DNA from: Stereum hirsutum FP-91666 SS1
Taxonomy: Eukaryota > Basidiomycota > Agaricomycetes > Russulales > Stereaceae
DNA length: 64,000 nt
Direction of reading: 5' to 3'
NCBI RefSeq assembly: GCF_000264905.1
Contig: NW_006763145.1
Span: 213,159 to 277,158 of the forward strand
Every line of letters starts with the position of its first letter. The stretch's first letter is position 1. The notes beneath the pieces are model-generated. The model was not told where the DNA came from. It made no database searches and saw nothing but the letters and a program-made list of their open reading frames with translations. This document shows, in pieces, positions 31,431 to 44,323 of this stretch. The position numbers were made by a program, and so were the translations under genes.

Positions 31431-34092
31431 TCAGACTACTTATTGGGGATGTTTGAATCGCTACGGCATTTTCCGTATGCCTTGGATCGACACCGACGAC
31501 GCATCGCAGTGAGGTGGTTCAGTTTCCTCGACATACCACAAATTTGTTCGAGTGTACTGCTTGAGGACGAGCAAGTATCTTCCAGGATCAGAGATCCCCT
31601 TCGTCAGTTATCCACTCATCTACGTGCACACGGTTACATGTCATTCCCACACAAGACTCCCCTCTTCCCTCTTCTTCATCGGTATCCTCCTCTTCTGTAT
31701 CCTCCTCTTCTCAGTTCAGAGTTTCCCCGCATTGACGCACGCCACATCTTCCAAATCTCACTCCATGGTGCCAAGGTCAACTTTATACACAGGCACATCG
31801 AACCTCTGGAAGATGAAGCGCTAGGGAGAAGACGACATGCGATCTTCATCGCACTCCATCGCTTCAGGCGGTCTGGCGACGGCGAGGACTTATCATCGTT
31901 AGGTAGATATCTTCGGGAAGGGTCTTTCCCAGAGTTGAGCTTCCTCTAGGATGTAGCAAGTCATCTCAGTTTTCAATGTTCTCTCGATTCCACCTTCAGC
32001 CTTCAGAAGGAACGGACGGCACAGCGTCAGGACATACTCCTTCGTCGTTTGATGATCGAACTTGATTGGAAGGCCATGAATTTTCTTGGTCTTTCCAGGT
32101 TAAGTGAACTCACACGCTACCCTGACGCCAGTGCTATACTTATGACTCGCATTATTCATTGACACTGTTGCAGAAACGCTTGAGTATGATGCTTGGTGAC
32201 CACCTTCGGCTGCATGCTGGTGTTTTGTATATCGTCCCCAGCAGAACCCGGTTGATGACATGCTTTGATGCTTTGATTCTGATTTGATTCTCAATATCAC
32301 AATACGTGCATGAAGCCTAAAATGCATGAGGGAATATGAGGATGTGGGCGACGAGGGTATACGTATGATCAAAGATGCGAAGGAATAATGATTCAGGGGG
32401 GACATACTACGATGTGAAAGGGCTCATCAACGTGATATGCATTCAGTGAAGAATAGAAAGCGAGAGAGCATTAGCTTGTTGATTTGCTCTCCAACTTTGC
32501 TCTGTCGATTGCAGTCGCTTTCTAAAGTCACTTTCTAATAGTTACCAGTACTCCACGATCTTGCCTACGCACTGGAATCGCAAACCAAAATTGTACCACA
32601 TGGTCTAAGTATCGCTTTCCAGGTCGTTTACTTGAGTTTCTTGGGGTTTCAAGGCTGGTAATTTCCTAGCTCGTCGAGGGTGGCGCTTGACACGAAGCGC
32701 GACCCGCTCGGCAAGGCCCGTAGCGGAGAATAAAAGTGCCACAGGAAGCACCTGCCACGCAAGCAGTTTTCCTGGAGTTCTTCACTCCATCACCTTTGAG
32801 CAGCTCGATTAGCTCTCTTGTCCATTCCACCCTTATTCGTATGCTTTGCCTCCTGACGAAGGCGTTCATACAGGTGCATTCAAGGTGTATGTATCTTTGG
32901 TTCTCGTCTATCCAGCGGGATGCCTAAACCCTCGAGCCTATCTCGACAAGTCGAAGTTCGCCTTCGAGCTCGCCTTCTTGTAAAGAGTGTGAGACGCTCA
33001 ATACATTCACACTGTGCGCCTCTTCTACCAATCATTTCTATATACTCCAGCTCTATTCTGGAAAGTTCTGCTACGTTGAACCGATAGATGGTCCTAAGTC
33101 ATCTGGGGTGGGAACCACACCAGCACGTTCCTTGACCATGGTCTTGCCGCTGCATACGGCGTTCCGGACTGGACGTCCCTCTATGTTCACTAATATTGTG
33201 ATCCATATGCGCTGAAGCGAGCTATTGCGGTCTGATACCAGTCGATCTTCTCATGATGAGAGGTACGTGGGAGGGGTAGGGTGTTGCTCTAGATGTTCAG
33301 CACGTCACGTTCCTATTTTACTCAGGATGCCCCTGGCAAGCATTGTGGGACGTCTATGATTTTTCACTGTAGCACCCGTCGATGTCGGGAGATCCGAGGA
33401 CTGACATGGTCAACAACTTTGTAGAGATTCACGTAGTCGACGCAAACGCTCCTAGTGAGTGATTTTCGACTTTCGCCTGTTTTTACACCTGTCAAGTCAG
33501 GACGTGCGCACGCCCTTGTTGAGGCGTTCTGTGCGTCGGCCGACAGTACACCCTTGATCAACACAACTGAGTAGTCCTTGAACTCTTATGACATTCCCGA
33601 CGCGGTAGTCGCGTGACAAACTCACGCATCATTCTTTGGCTCCCATGCGCTCATCGAGAAGATTGAATTCTTGTATTGAACATCATCCATTCAAAGAGAC
33701 TCATCGGAGCTGGTACGCTACCAATCACCCAATGGCCTGTCTTCATCCTCTTGGTTCCTGATCTTGACACTGATCCCCAAAGAATCTGGCTGCTATTCGA
33801 GAGTCTGTCCACGCGACTCTACAACTAAATATACTCTGCCAAGCATACAGACTCCCTCGCTATCTCTCCCGAACATGCAAGCTACGACCGGTCAATGGCT
33901 TTGAAGTGGTCGAACATACTCACACTCACGCTTTTACTGTGCTCCCGCACCCGGACCACTGTCCCGTCGTTATCGTCGTTCCGACATTTTTACATCACCC
34001 TTTCACGACGGGCAAGCATAGGGCCATGCTTACCGTGCCAATATACGTCTCACGACTTGGGCCTGCAGGACTTTCCCAGCACAATACCAGAC
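31431..34092. other. Gene-poor stretch with a doubtful ORF and coding-like relics
   Basis: A 176-codon frame at 31419-31949 begins with GTG and has a charged second half (HIEPLEDEALGRRRHAIF), but no family or splice support. I leave it as doubtful. Near 33130-33220 a plus frame reads like protein (LDHGLAAAYGVPDWTSLYVH) before stops, which suggests a decayed gene. Nothing else is supported up to the sedolisin promoter. Confidence 0.4.
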
Positions 34093-34098
34093 TATAAA
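34093..34098 (+). promoter_or_regulatory. TATA box of the first sedolisin gene
   Basis: TATAAA lies 84-89 bp upstream of the ATG at 34182, followed by a pyrimidine-rich leader (CTCTCCCCTCATTCACCTCTC). This is a standard arrangement for strongly transcribed fungal genes. Confidence 0.55.
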
Positions 34099-34181
34099 AC
34101 GCGACGTGCCCGATCTCTCGTTCTATAGGGCACACACGCTCTCCCCTCATTCACCTCTCAATCGTTCGCAGACCTACGAAG

Positions 34182-36892
34182 ATGTTGTCCTTTGCACTAC
34201 TCGCGGCATTCGCGCCACTCGTGCTTGCTTCGCCTTCGCGCCTTGCTGCTCGTAGCATGCAGCTTCACGAGACTCGCGCGACTATTCCAGCCGGATTCGT
34301 CCAATCCGGTGCTGCTCCCGCAGACCAAATGCTTGAGCTGCAATTCGGTCTCGTCCAGAACAACCCGAAGGGCCTAGAGGACGCGTTGTACAGCGTCAGC
34401 ACTCCTAGCAGTGCAGCATATGGGCAGTTCTTGAGTAAGGAGGAGGTACTAATCCAAACCCATACAACTTCCACTAAACGAAACACAGTCGCTTACCTCC
34501 TTGTTCGTTCAATCTCAAAGGTCGAAGCATTCGTCGCTCCCACACAGGAGACTGTTGACAAGGTTCAGGCCTTCCTGTCCGAGAACGGCCTTTCGTCTGC
34601 TCCAGTCTCGCCTGCGGGAGACTGGATCGCCGTCAACATGACAGTCTCACAAGCGAACGACCTTTTTGCCACGCAATTCTCGACCTTCACCCATGTCAGC
34701 TCTAGTACGAACTCCATCAGGACGCTCGAATATTCCATTCCGTCCGACTTGGCCGGTCACTTAGACTTTGTCCACCCTACTATCACGTGCGTTTCTCTTC
34801 TTGTTCGCCTCTACTCTACGTGTGATTTTGGCTCAATATAGGCTCAAAGCCTTGACTGACGCAATTCTATTACATTCAGGTTCCCGACGCAGTTGTCCAA
34901 GAAGCCCCTGGTCATGATCCCCGTGCCCAACTCCGTAAAGCCCGCAGTGAATCTGACGAGTGATGCAGTCCCCGCTTCATGTGACTCCGTCGTCACTCCC
35001 GCCTGTCTTGAAGCCCTTTATGGTATCCCGACCGCTAGGGCTACCCAGTCGTCGAACGTCCTCGGCGTCTCCGGCTTCATCGACCAGTTCGCCAACCAAG
35101 CCGACCTGAGGGTGCGTAATTTCACCCAATTCATACATCCCAAAGTATGTGCTCATGGTAGACTATCTACATAGACATTCTTGGGAGGTCTCCGCCCCGA
35201 CTTGCCCAGCACCACGACGTAGGTCTTCGTAAACTGAAACTTTGTGGTGACGTGACACCCATTTTTCCGCTTTTTACAGGTTCACTCTGCAGACTTTGGA
35301 CGGCGGACAGAACACCCAAACCCTTGCCGACGCCGGTATTGAGGCTGTAAGCACACACACTCTCCCGCATGAACGCTTCAAGTTGCTGAAGCCCCATTAC
35401 CGATAGGATCTTGACACTCAGTACACCGTCAGTACACCATCTTTTCTCTACCAGAGACTGTGCTGATCATCATTGCAGACTGGTGTCGCTTCAGGTGTCC
35501 CCGTCACCTTCATCTCCGTTGGAGACAACACCCGTGAGTCCGAGGAGGCCTCGCCGTCATAAGTCATAAGCCACTCACGATTCATCTAGGTGACGGCGTG
35601 TTCGGCTTCCTCGACATCATCAATTTCTTGCTCGGACAATCTGCTCCCCCTAACGTCCTTACGACCAGTTACGGGTTTGTGTTCGCTTCGAATGTTGAAG
35701 TTTTCCACCCCTGACATTTTTATTGCCACAGATCTAACGAGGCTGATGTCTCTCGCGCTGTGGCCAAGTGAGTTCATATCCAACTCATGGTAGGACTCCT
35801 GATCTAATCCATATTTCTCACAATAGCAACCTCTGCAATGCCTACGCTCAACTCGGAGCTCGTGGAACTTCCATCCTATTCTCTTCCGGGGACGGTGGTG
35901 TTTCTGGTACCCAGGATGGGAGCTGCACGACCTTCGTGCCCTCCTTCCCCTCAGGATGCCCCTTCCTCACCTCAGTACGAGCTTTCTTCCTCGTGATGGG
36001 CATTCTACTCATGTCTTGTACCTTTTGCGCACAGGTCGGTGCTACCCAAGGTGTCCCGGAAACTACCGCCACCTTCTCGTCGGGTGGTTTCTCGAATTAC
36101 TTCGGCATCCCGTCTTACCAGGGTATGCTAATCCGCTTCCAACACACATCCTAACCCACCATTTTCTGTACCCCTGCGCCTGTGCTTTGCGCCCTACATG
36201 GTTCTCACACTGATAACGACTCATCGTCTGACTTGTTCTCCCACTCATTCATAGCTGCTGATGTCGCGTCCTACCTCACTAAGCTCGGAAATACCGACTC
36301 CGGAAGGTTCAACCGCTCTGGACGCGCTTTCCCAGATGTTTCTGCCCAGGGCGTCAATGTTGAGATTGTCTTCCAAAATCAGGCCGGTCTTGTCGATGGA
36401 ACCAGTCAGTTTTTGGTCCTTTGACGCCTGCGTCCATCTTTGTACTGAAGGACGTTCTGTTTAGGCTGCAGCTCCCCCATCTTCGCGTCCGTCATCGCTA
36501 TGTTGAATGACGAGCTTGTTGCTGCTGGAAAGAGTCCTCTTGGTTTCTTGAACCCGTTCTTGTACTCGACGGGAGCCAGCGCTCTGGCCGATATCACCAC
36601 CGGTGCGTTCTTTTATGGCATAACTCGTGGCAGTCGGTCTGACCATGTCATCTTCAGGCAGCAACCCAGGTTGTGGAACCAACGGTTTCCCTGGTCAGTA
36701 CTCCTCTTACCTGGTTATCCCAAATCTCTTCTGACCTCTATCTATCTCTGTTTACAGCTTTGGCAGGTTGGGATGTGAGTATCTTTAAATCCGCGCTTCT
36801 CTGTCCTTTCGCCTTATTGTGTTGTCCCACAGCCCGCCACTGGCCTCGGTACACCAATATTCGCGTCCCTCCGCACCGCTGTGGGGCTCTAA
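34182..36892 (+). CDS. Secreted sedolisin-family serine protease (S53), copy 1
   Basis: This is a secreted acid protease of the sedolisin/tripeptidyl-peptidase family. A signal peptide (MLSFALLAAFAPLVLASPS) precedes an S53 activation prodomain of about 180 residues (GAAPADQMLELQFGLVQNN, VSPAGDWIAVNMTVSQAN). The catalytic domain begins around PASCDSVVTPACLEALYGIP. The Glu and Asp of the triad are in AGIEADLDTQYT, the oxyanion Asp region is SSGDGGVSG, and the nucleophile is in VDGTSCSSPIFAS (split by an intron at about 36401-36463). The C-terminal calcium site matches DITTGSNPGC and GWDPATGLGTP. About 15 short introns all join in frame. The mature enzyme should be active extracellularly at low pH. 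It lies in tandem with a paralogue 1.3 kb downstream. Confidence 0.9.
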
Positions 36893-38135
36893 GAAGAGAA
36901 GAGAGAACCAGACGACCACGTCGCCTCTTTTCTTGTACTCCGGGAACAATGGCCGCTATGAATGTACTGACACAAACTCACAATATCAGCGTTATCAAGA
37001 TGTGCGCCTGAACTGCTATTCTTAAGCAGAATATGACTCTATCAGTGCCGGAGCTTATGAGGCATTGTGCATGATGGCTTTTCTGTGCCGATATGTGACA
37101 GTCAGCTTCGAATGTTAGCCTTACTTCAACTTCTAACAACGCTCAGTGGGAGAACACGCGAGCCCGTCTTGATTCGGTTCTGCACAGAGCATTGCAGTGC
37201 AATGCCGAACCTTTCAGCATGTTGCACTTCCCACTTTTGCTGTATATGAACCGTTTTACTCACGATTCGTTTCTCGCCGTGCATCCTTCTCACAGGGAGC
37301 ACACGAGCAGATTTCTTCAGCGTTCATGGATGATGACTGAGGCAAGCACCTCTCTATCTCACAGGCATCGTGCCTCGCCACCTGTTGGGACCGCGTGATA
37401 TGCCTTTCAATTCTCGGGCTCGAAGGCCAAGGTCAACATCCGGATAGGTATTGGAGCAAAGAACGCGCGATCTATCAACCCCCGACCCTCCCGCGGCCTC
37501 ATGATGTAATCTAAGTAGTCGTTCTCTGATTCCACTTCAGGACACACATCCCATTTAGCATTTCTTTGTCTTCTATGTATAGATTTCGTCGTAATACGAA
37601 GTTTAAGGTCAATCAAAGCGATCTTGCAAGCTCTTGTTGCTTCTGGACAAGTGCTTGCTTTCACAGCGTCTAGTCCACATGGTAGGTACCTGGTCGTGCG
37701 CACTCCGTAATCGTCATGCTTTCGTCGCCGACTGCAATCGCAAATTCCTTCTAGATATTCCGCAAATACGCAGCGACATGGTTTCTATAGACCAAAGGCA
37801 CCTTTCGATGACAACTCGTGCGCGAGTGTGTTATCGGCCTTCCAGTCATGTGTACGTAGGTTGCTTCTTTCCAAACTTCTCCCTATCGTCATCAGTGGAT
37901 GTTCTACTCGGGCCGCAGAAAATTGGCTGCATGCTCAGAACCACCACTCAGTCTTGGCATGTATCTGCCTATGAGACCCACAACGCTTCCACTGCTAACC
38001 TTTGCAGCGTCTCTTCTGTAACAGCGTGCACCAGTCTGTAGCAGCCCGACTTCAACGGGTCTTATCTCTCCTGGACCCTTTACCGAGATTCGTCTTCCTT
38101 CTCATATCCCTCTGGTCTTCTTGTCGGAAGAGCAG
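36893..38135. other. Intergenic region between the two sedolisin genes
   Basis: This holds the 3' region of copy 1 and the promoter of copy 2. Small frames (37407-37703 minus, 37634-38041 plus) have no features. I found no third sedolisin fragment. Confidence 0.5.
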
Positions 38136-38142
38136 TATATAA
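38136..38142 (+). promoter_or_regulatory. TATA box of the second sedolisin gene
   Basis: TATATAA lies about 62-68 bp upstream of the ATG at 38204, mirroring the arrangement in the upstream paralogue. Confidence 0.5.
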
Positions 38143-38203
38143 CGGTCGGTAGGTATGCTTCCAAACGTCCCCCAGAGGTACCCTCCTTCTCCAGGTTTTC
38201 AAG

Positions 38204-40623
38204 ATGGTCCAAGCTAGCCTCGTCCTCGCTTCCCTCTTCACCCTCGCCTACGCTGGCCCCCATGTCCAACGTAAGATGCATGTCGTCGAGCGTCGCGACA
38301 GCGTCCCGAGTGGTTTCGTTATGGACGGCGCGGCCCCATCAGATGAGGTGCTTACCCTCCGTTTCGCGCTTGCTCAGAACGACATTGCTGGGCTCGAGAA
38401 GGAGCTCTACGCTGTAAGCACTCCGGGTAGCTCGCGGTACAGACAGTTCTTGTCCCAAGACGAAGTGCGTCATCTTACTATCACATGCGGCTTGGTCCTC
38501 GACGATCAATATATTCACTCACGATTTGCTTTGCAGGTTCAATCATACGTGGCACCCGCTGCAGACACTGTCTCTGCAGTTAACGACTGGCTCTCGGCCA
38601 ATGACCTCACTTCGTGGTCCCTTACTCCCGCTGGTGACTGGATCGCGGTCAACATGACTGTATCGAAGGCGAACAGCCTGTTCGATGCCGACTTTTCCCA
38701 GTTCACTCACGAGTCGACTGGCTCTACAGCCATCCGCACCCTCGAATATTCTGTCCCTGCGTCTTTACAGAGCGCTATTAGCTTCGTTCACCCCACTGTG
38801 GCGTACGTCAACATCCCTTTCTTCGAGGCTATGATCTGGATCAGGCAAGAGTTAATTCTTTATACACAGATTCCCCGTAAAGGCCAAGGGAACTCCCGCT
38901 TTCAAGAAACTCACGCAAGTTGTTCCGAATGTCAATCTCACGAGCGATGCCGTTCCCGCCTCGTGCGCTTCTACGATTACGCCTGCTTGCTTGCAGTCAA
39001 TCTATGGCGTTCCCACGACTTCCGCTTCTGCTCCTTCGAACACCCTCGCCGTCTCGGGATATATCGACGAATGGGCCAACGAAGCCGACCTTAAGGTACG
39101 TACCATTTATTGGCCACCCCTACCTCATTGTGAAGCTCATCCTTTTTCGTCACGATTTATTCATTTTTCAGTCATTCCTGTCGACATACAGGACAGATAT
39201 ATCTTCCAGCACGACTTTCACGCTGCAGACTTTGGACGGAGGCTCCAACCCTCAGACAGCAAGCGAGGCTGGTGTGGAAGCCGTAAGCTAGCCTCACTAG
39301 ATTTCATGGAGGTACCCCTGCTGATACGTACAACCCTGTTTAGAATCTTGACATCCGTGCGTTTTTCCTCATTATTTCGCACTCGTATGTTTGTGTAGAA
39401 GCGTGCTAACTAGTTCAATTGCTCAGAGTACACTGTCGGGATAGCCACTGGAGTACCTGTCTCCTTCGTCTCTGTCGGAGAGGACTTTAGTACGTTCATG
39501 GTGGCTGCTATACGTGTCGATCGCCACACTGACGAGCACGCTAGATGACGATGTTGACGGGTTCCTTGACCAAATCAACCTCTTCCTCGGTCAAGATGTA
39601 CCTCCTACCGTCCTCAGCACAAGGCAAGTTAGCGCACATACCTCACTTATAACTCTTGACTTACTTAGTCGATCGATGCTGTTGTATTTTAGTTACTCCT
39701 TCAATGAAAACGACTTGACCTTCTCTGTCGCCAAGTAAGTGTTTCGTGGCCATTCACTGTGACCAACTCCGAGCTGATGCCGACGTCACTTTACCCAGCA
39801 ACCTTTGCAACGCATACATGCAGCTCGGGGCTCTCGGTACTAGCATTCTCTTCTCATCCGGTGACGGTGGCGTTTCTGGCGGTCAGAGTTCAAGCTGTAC
39901 CGACTTTGTTCCGACATACCCCTCCACCTGTCCCTATATCACCTCGGTACGTTTTCTCTTCGAACCTGAACTTCACCGAGACTGAGCTTGATTACAGGTC
40001 GGAGGAACAACGGGTATTAGTCCGGAGGTCGCTGCAGACTTCTCCTCGGGTGGATTCTCCAACTTCTTCGGAATTCCAGATTATCAGGCAGATGGTACGC
40101 ACTTCCCTCCCTCCCTCTCAGGTTTCTTCTTTAACACCATTGCTTCCCGTAATAGCTGTCGCCTCCTATCTCGACTTCCTCGGCAGCACCAACAGCGGTA
40201 AATTCAATTCCTCTGGCCGTGCCTTCCCCGACATGAGCGCCCAGTCCGAGAATTTCATCATCGCATGGGACGGTGAATTTGGAACCGTCGACGGGACGTC
40301 GTGTTCGACCCCATTCTTCGCAGGCATGGTCGCCCTCATCAATAACGAGCTCATCAACGGCGGCGGCGCTCCTCTTGGATTCCTGAACCCGTTGATCTAC
40401 AGCGCGACGGATGCCTTTACGGATATCACTTCGGGAGACAACCCCGGGTGTAACACGAACGGCTTCTCAGCAACCGATTCATGGGACCCCGTCAGAAAAT
40501 TCACTGTTTTTGAATCCGTAGAGTTGTTTACTGATGCGACGCTATTTTACTGCCCTTCCATAGGTCACCGGTGTTGGTTCTCCAATCTACTCTGCCCTAC
40601 TCGCCGCCGCCAGCAGTGGTTAG
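38204..40623 (+). CDS. Secreted sedolisin-family serine protease (S53), copy 2
   Basis: Paralogue of the preceding gene with the same architecture. It has a signal peptide (MVQASLVLASLFTLAYAGP) and a prodomain with GAAPSDEVLTLRFALAQND and TPAGDWIAVNMTVSKAN. The catalytic domain has Glu/Asp in AGVEANLDIQYT, SSGDGGVSGG, and the nucleophile in VDGTSCSTPFFAGMVALIN. The calcium-site sequence DITSGDNPGCNTNGF is followed by WDP, spliced to VTGVGSPIYSALLAAASSG. Here the GTSCSTP motif is within one exon, while copy 1 has an intron in it, so intron positions have diverged. All catalytic residues are present. Extracellular protein degradation is expected from the family. The 3' end at 40623 follows a final intron at about 40494-40563. 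Confidence 0.9.
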
Positions 40624-41531
40624 TGCGTGTACATTCCAAACTTTATTTCGGGTTATTTGAACAAGGATCTCGGACGATACCGTTCTGTTGTTACGATACC
40701 TTCTTCTTGGGACAATCAACGGTTCGAGGTATATCAAGCTTTATTGTGTATGTAGTAGAGCAACTCAACGAGAATTATGAATGTGACGAAACGAGCTCTG
40801 GGTTTCTTTCCTGTGTGCGAAGCTGGATACATGAGATGCATGCAAGTGAACGTCAGTGACGGGCTACGGACTCGCACAAAGACATTGGTAGTGCCGGGCT
40901 GAAAGTGTACAAGTACTGATATGGACTGCTATGGTACTGGCTAACAAACGTGTGGTACAGATGATCATGAGGAAGAAATCGAATACTACATGGAGGGTGA
41001 ATGGGGATAACTAGCATTCGTGGAACGATATAGAGGAAAAAAAACCCAGCGATAACAGGAATTTGCTGGACAAGCTCGTGATCTTCTCCTCAGTGCATGC
41101 ATCAGGTCTGACGCATTGATCGGGACGCTCCCCAGCTCTTGAAAAGACGACGATGTGGCCTTATGTGTAATGTTTCCAGTCACCATATGAGGCCAGATGG
41201 CGGGAATGCAAGAGCAAAACTTGAATCGGGATCGGTGATCAGGATCTCTCATATTTTCGTTTCGAAAGAGTCTTATTGACCGAGGTTCCAGCTTCAAAGA
41301 CTTTGCAAGGATGACGGTCAGAGAAAGACAAAGATGGTGTGGCGCAGATCAAACGTGGAACCGCCACCGCACGGAGTTCAAAATTATTCGTGTGGCGCGG
41401 AGCCGGAGCTGTGACTCTCAACTGACTCTGGTTCCATTCATACATAGTTCTGAGCCCTGACCTGGTATTGACTCTTCTTCCTCCTCGTCGACCTTTGCTA
41501 GACATATTCACCGCCGTCAACTGCCCGACAA
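40624..41531. other. Intergenic region
   Basis: This is the 3' region of sedolisin copy 2 and the promoter of the F-box-like gene. Minus-strand frames at 40986-41297 and 41239-41550 have no recognisable features. Confidence 0.5.
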
Positions 41532-43631
41532 ATGAACGTCTCCGCACCAATAGTGTCTCGCGAACCTGCCAACTTAGCGACTCTCCCGACCGAGCTTATA
41601 TACGCCATCTGCGTGCAGGCTCTGGCAGCCGCGAAGCCTCTACCGCCCACAGAGCCACGGTATGTGTGGAGACAGGGGAAGAGTGCCGAAATCGTACGTT
41701 CCTAAGAACTCTCTGCACTCACAACGATCTAATCAGCCTTTTAAAGGCTATAGCCTGCCGCTACCGAGAGTGGACGCTCAGTCTTCGGCTCATCTGTCGC
41801 ACGATGAACGTTGTGCTTGAGCCTCTAGTCCTGACACGTCTCACTTTGAATAGAGAGGATATACTGTCGGGAGCATCTGGTATGCACGAGATGCTTGAGA
41901 CGATCGCGTCTGGGAGCGTTTCTCCAATCGCAAAATACACGAAGAGCCTGTTCATTGGCTCGCTTCGTGACATGACCTCCGTCGCTGACACAGATGACTC
42001 GGACATGGAGGAATTTGGAGGTCCCATTCATCCAAGTGACGATGAAACTTACGGTGATGATGAAAATGAAGAGGTCGGGGACGAAGACGAAGACGAAGAC
42101 GAGGGAACTCCATCTTCGGATGGCTCATGGCATGGAATGGGTCCGCAGATCCATGTTGCGTTCAGCGACGTTGCCGATGTCGAGGATGTCGCAGCGGAGG
42201 ATGACCCAGACAACTTCCCAGACGACGATGCAGAGACAATCTTGCAACTTGCCAGTCTCATACGGGACGCTCTCATCAAATTCACCGCCCTGAAATCGTT
42301 CAAGTACGATATCTTCGGCTTCTGGACTATGACAGTACTGACATCCGCTCATCCAGATGGAACATCAGAGCTGCGAGCTATAAGACTCATGTCTTCGCCG
42401 CAGTCACAGAAGCCCTTTCAACCCTTCCATCATTGTCCGACGTAGCCTTTAGTATCCACCCAGAACGATTTGATTTCCCAGCTCTTCCGACCTTTTCGAA
42501 CACGAAAAGTCTGTCCCTTTGCATATATGGCCTTGGAAACTACCGCAGAGGTTTGACGCTGCCAAAGCTCATTTCTACTATGGCGAAAACCCTCCCGGCG
42601 TTTCCGGCTGTCGAAGACTTACAAGTCCACCATTATGACTCAAAATCATTCGAAGGTACCGACCCCACCATCAAAAACGTCCTATCATACTGCTCTCCCG
42701 AACGCGCACCACCATTGAAATCTCTCGACCTCCTAAACGTCCCCTTCGTCGTGGACGATACCACGATACCCTTCCTCCGACGATTGGAGACTCTCTCTAT
42801 CAGCTTCATGGCGGAGTTAGACGAAGCTACCGCTTCCACAGGAGCACTTCCCCCCGACCGCAATGGATCGACAAGCTTGCGGTCCCTCACCATATATGGC
42901 TATTTTGCCAATTCAGCATTCTCCATCATTCCTCTCTCAGGTCTACGCCACCTGTCTCTCCTAGAGATGATATCTGACCGTGACGATGACGGCCCACCTT
43001 TTACTCGGGAAACATTCGACACCATTTTGCCAGGACACACAGAAACGCTGGAAAGCTTGGCAGTACTACCAGGGCTGGAGAACCCTCAAAGCTGGACTTA
43101 TGACGATTCTATGATGGCTCTGATCGCCAGATGCCGCAAACTCCAGCATTTGGCCGTCATGATTACTGTCGGAACAGACAGTGCCGCGGACGCTTCGATT
43201 GTGGTATGTCGATCACGTCTCGTCGACTCGTTTTATAAACCAAGACCGTAGACTAATACCTTACACTGTATTCCTCGCATCAGAAAAAAGTCGTTGTCTC
43301 TGTAACCAGGCTTGACAAGCCTCTGCGTACACTCGCAATTGATGTTTACGATCCTGAACACAGTACCAATCGGGCAACTTACAGGGAGCCCCGTCCCGCC
43401 GTCCTTGAAGGGGTCATCAAGCAACTCGAGTCCATCGTCATCCCCGACTCTGAAAGTACGGACGCTAATCCTCATCAATATCCTGCCTTCATACGCATCC
43501 ACAATCTTGTCGCTTCGTATCGTCTTGGTCGGTCGGGGGCGGGCGACGTTCGGTACATACAGATGAATAGGGACGAAGTCGAGAATTTGGTGTCGACGTT
43601 GCCTGGTGGAGAGGACGCTCGCCTCTGGTGA
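41532..43631 (+). CDS. F-box-like protein with acidic insert and LRR-like C-terminus
   Basis: The ATG at 41532 gives LATLPTELIYAICVQAL, an F-box-like helix pair (LPxEL core). This splices at about 41660 into YREWTLSLRLICRTMNVVLE, the second half of the motif. An unusually acidic loop follows (about 41990-42240, for example GDEDEDEDEGTP), interrupting the repeat region. The frame then passes an intron at about 42304-42355 (KSFK spliced to WNIRAASYKTHVFAAVTEAL) and continues with leucine-rich segments: LPSLSDVAFSIHPERFDFPA, LKSLDLLNVPFVVDD, LRRLETLSISFMAELDE, and LRHLSLLEM. A final exon after an intron at about 43204-43283 ends LVSTLPGGEDARLW. In this family the F-box links to SCF ubiquitin ligases and the repeats pick substrates. 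The substrate is unknown. Confidence 0.7.
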
Positions 43632-43935
43632 AGTAAAACCGAACTATCTACAAGAATGCCTTTGTTTTCGTATTGCTCCATCATGTCCTAATTTGCATGC
43701 TTTCGTTGGCCTCTGTTTCCGTTTCCACGACCCTGTCACTTGCTTCCTTTCATGCCACATCCAATATGTTCCATGTTGTCGCCTCTGATATGTTTGGGGC
43801 GTTTAGCGTTCTTCACTCTATACGCCCTGTTCCACCCGAATATTTGAACGCTCCAGTCATCTTGTAGATTAATCGAGCGCCCCACTCATCCGCTCATGCG
43901 CGAAAAGTACAAACTATTATTGACACATGAACTAG

Positions 43936-44193
43936 GAAAATCCTCTGCCAGTATTCGTTGCATATTACATCGATCAGATAGCGAGCACTCGATTCGAGGC
44001 ATTACCGGGGAACATTCTAGTTTGCCGAAGGCTCCTCCCGGTCACCGCTGCTCTTGCTCGTACTGTTCTCCAACGTCTCGGGTTCGAGCCCATGGACGTG
44101 GTGGGGTCGACGGACATGTCGCCTTCACTTATGCTACGATATCTTGATTTGAGGAATAAATCGAACTGGCTTGGCGAACATCGAAAAAAATAA
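43936..44193 (+). other. Unexplained protein-like open frame without an ATG
   Basis: An 85-codon frame runs from just after a TAG at 43933 to a TAA at 44191 and reads strikingly like protein: FVAYYIDQIASTRFEALPG, LLPVTAALARTVLQRLGFEP, MLRYLDLRNKSNWLGE. It has no in-frame start near its 5' end. It is either a 3' exon of a gene whose 5' exons I cannot see, or a gene fragment. It sits between the stops of two convergent F-box-like genes. I do not recognise the family. Confidence 0.35.
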
Positions 44194-44323
44194 GACACAA
44201 TAGACAGCGGAACGAGGCCAAATACTTGAGCAGTAATTCATCAGTATTCACGAAATGAAACCTGCAGAGTAGAGCGTACGCACTAGGTCGCTTTCCATCG
44301 AATAGCTCCGTAGTTCTCGGTTC

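Noticed and set aside
31419..31949. 176-codon plus-strand frame after element A
   Set aside because: It starts with GTG inside the duplicated GGCGCGCCAC block, has no family match I recognise, and shows no splice logic. Described under the gap but not called as a gene.
44075..44095. GGGTTCGAGCCC resembling a tRNA T-arm
   Set aside because: The flanking bases do not form the 5 bp T-stem or an acceptor stem, and the stretch lies in the open frame 43936-44193.
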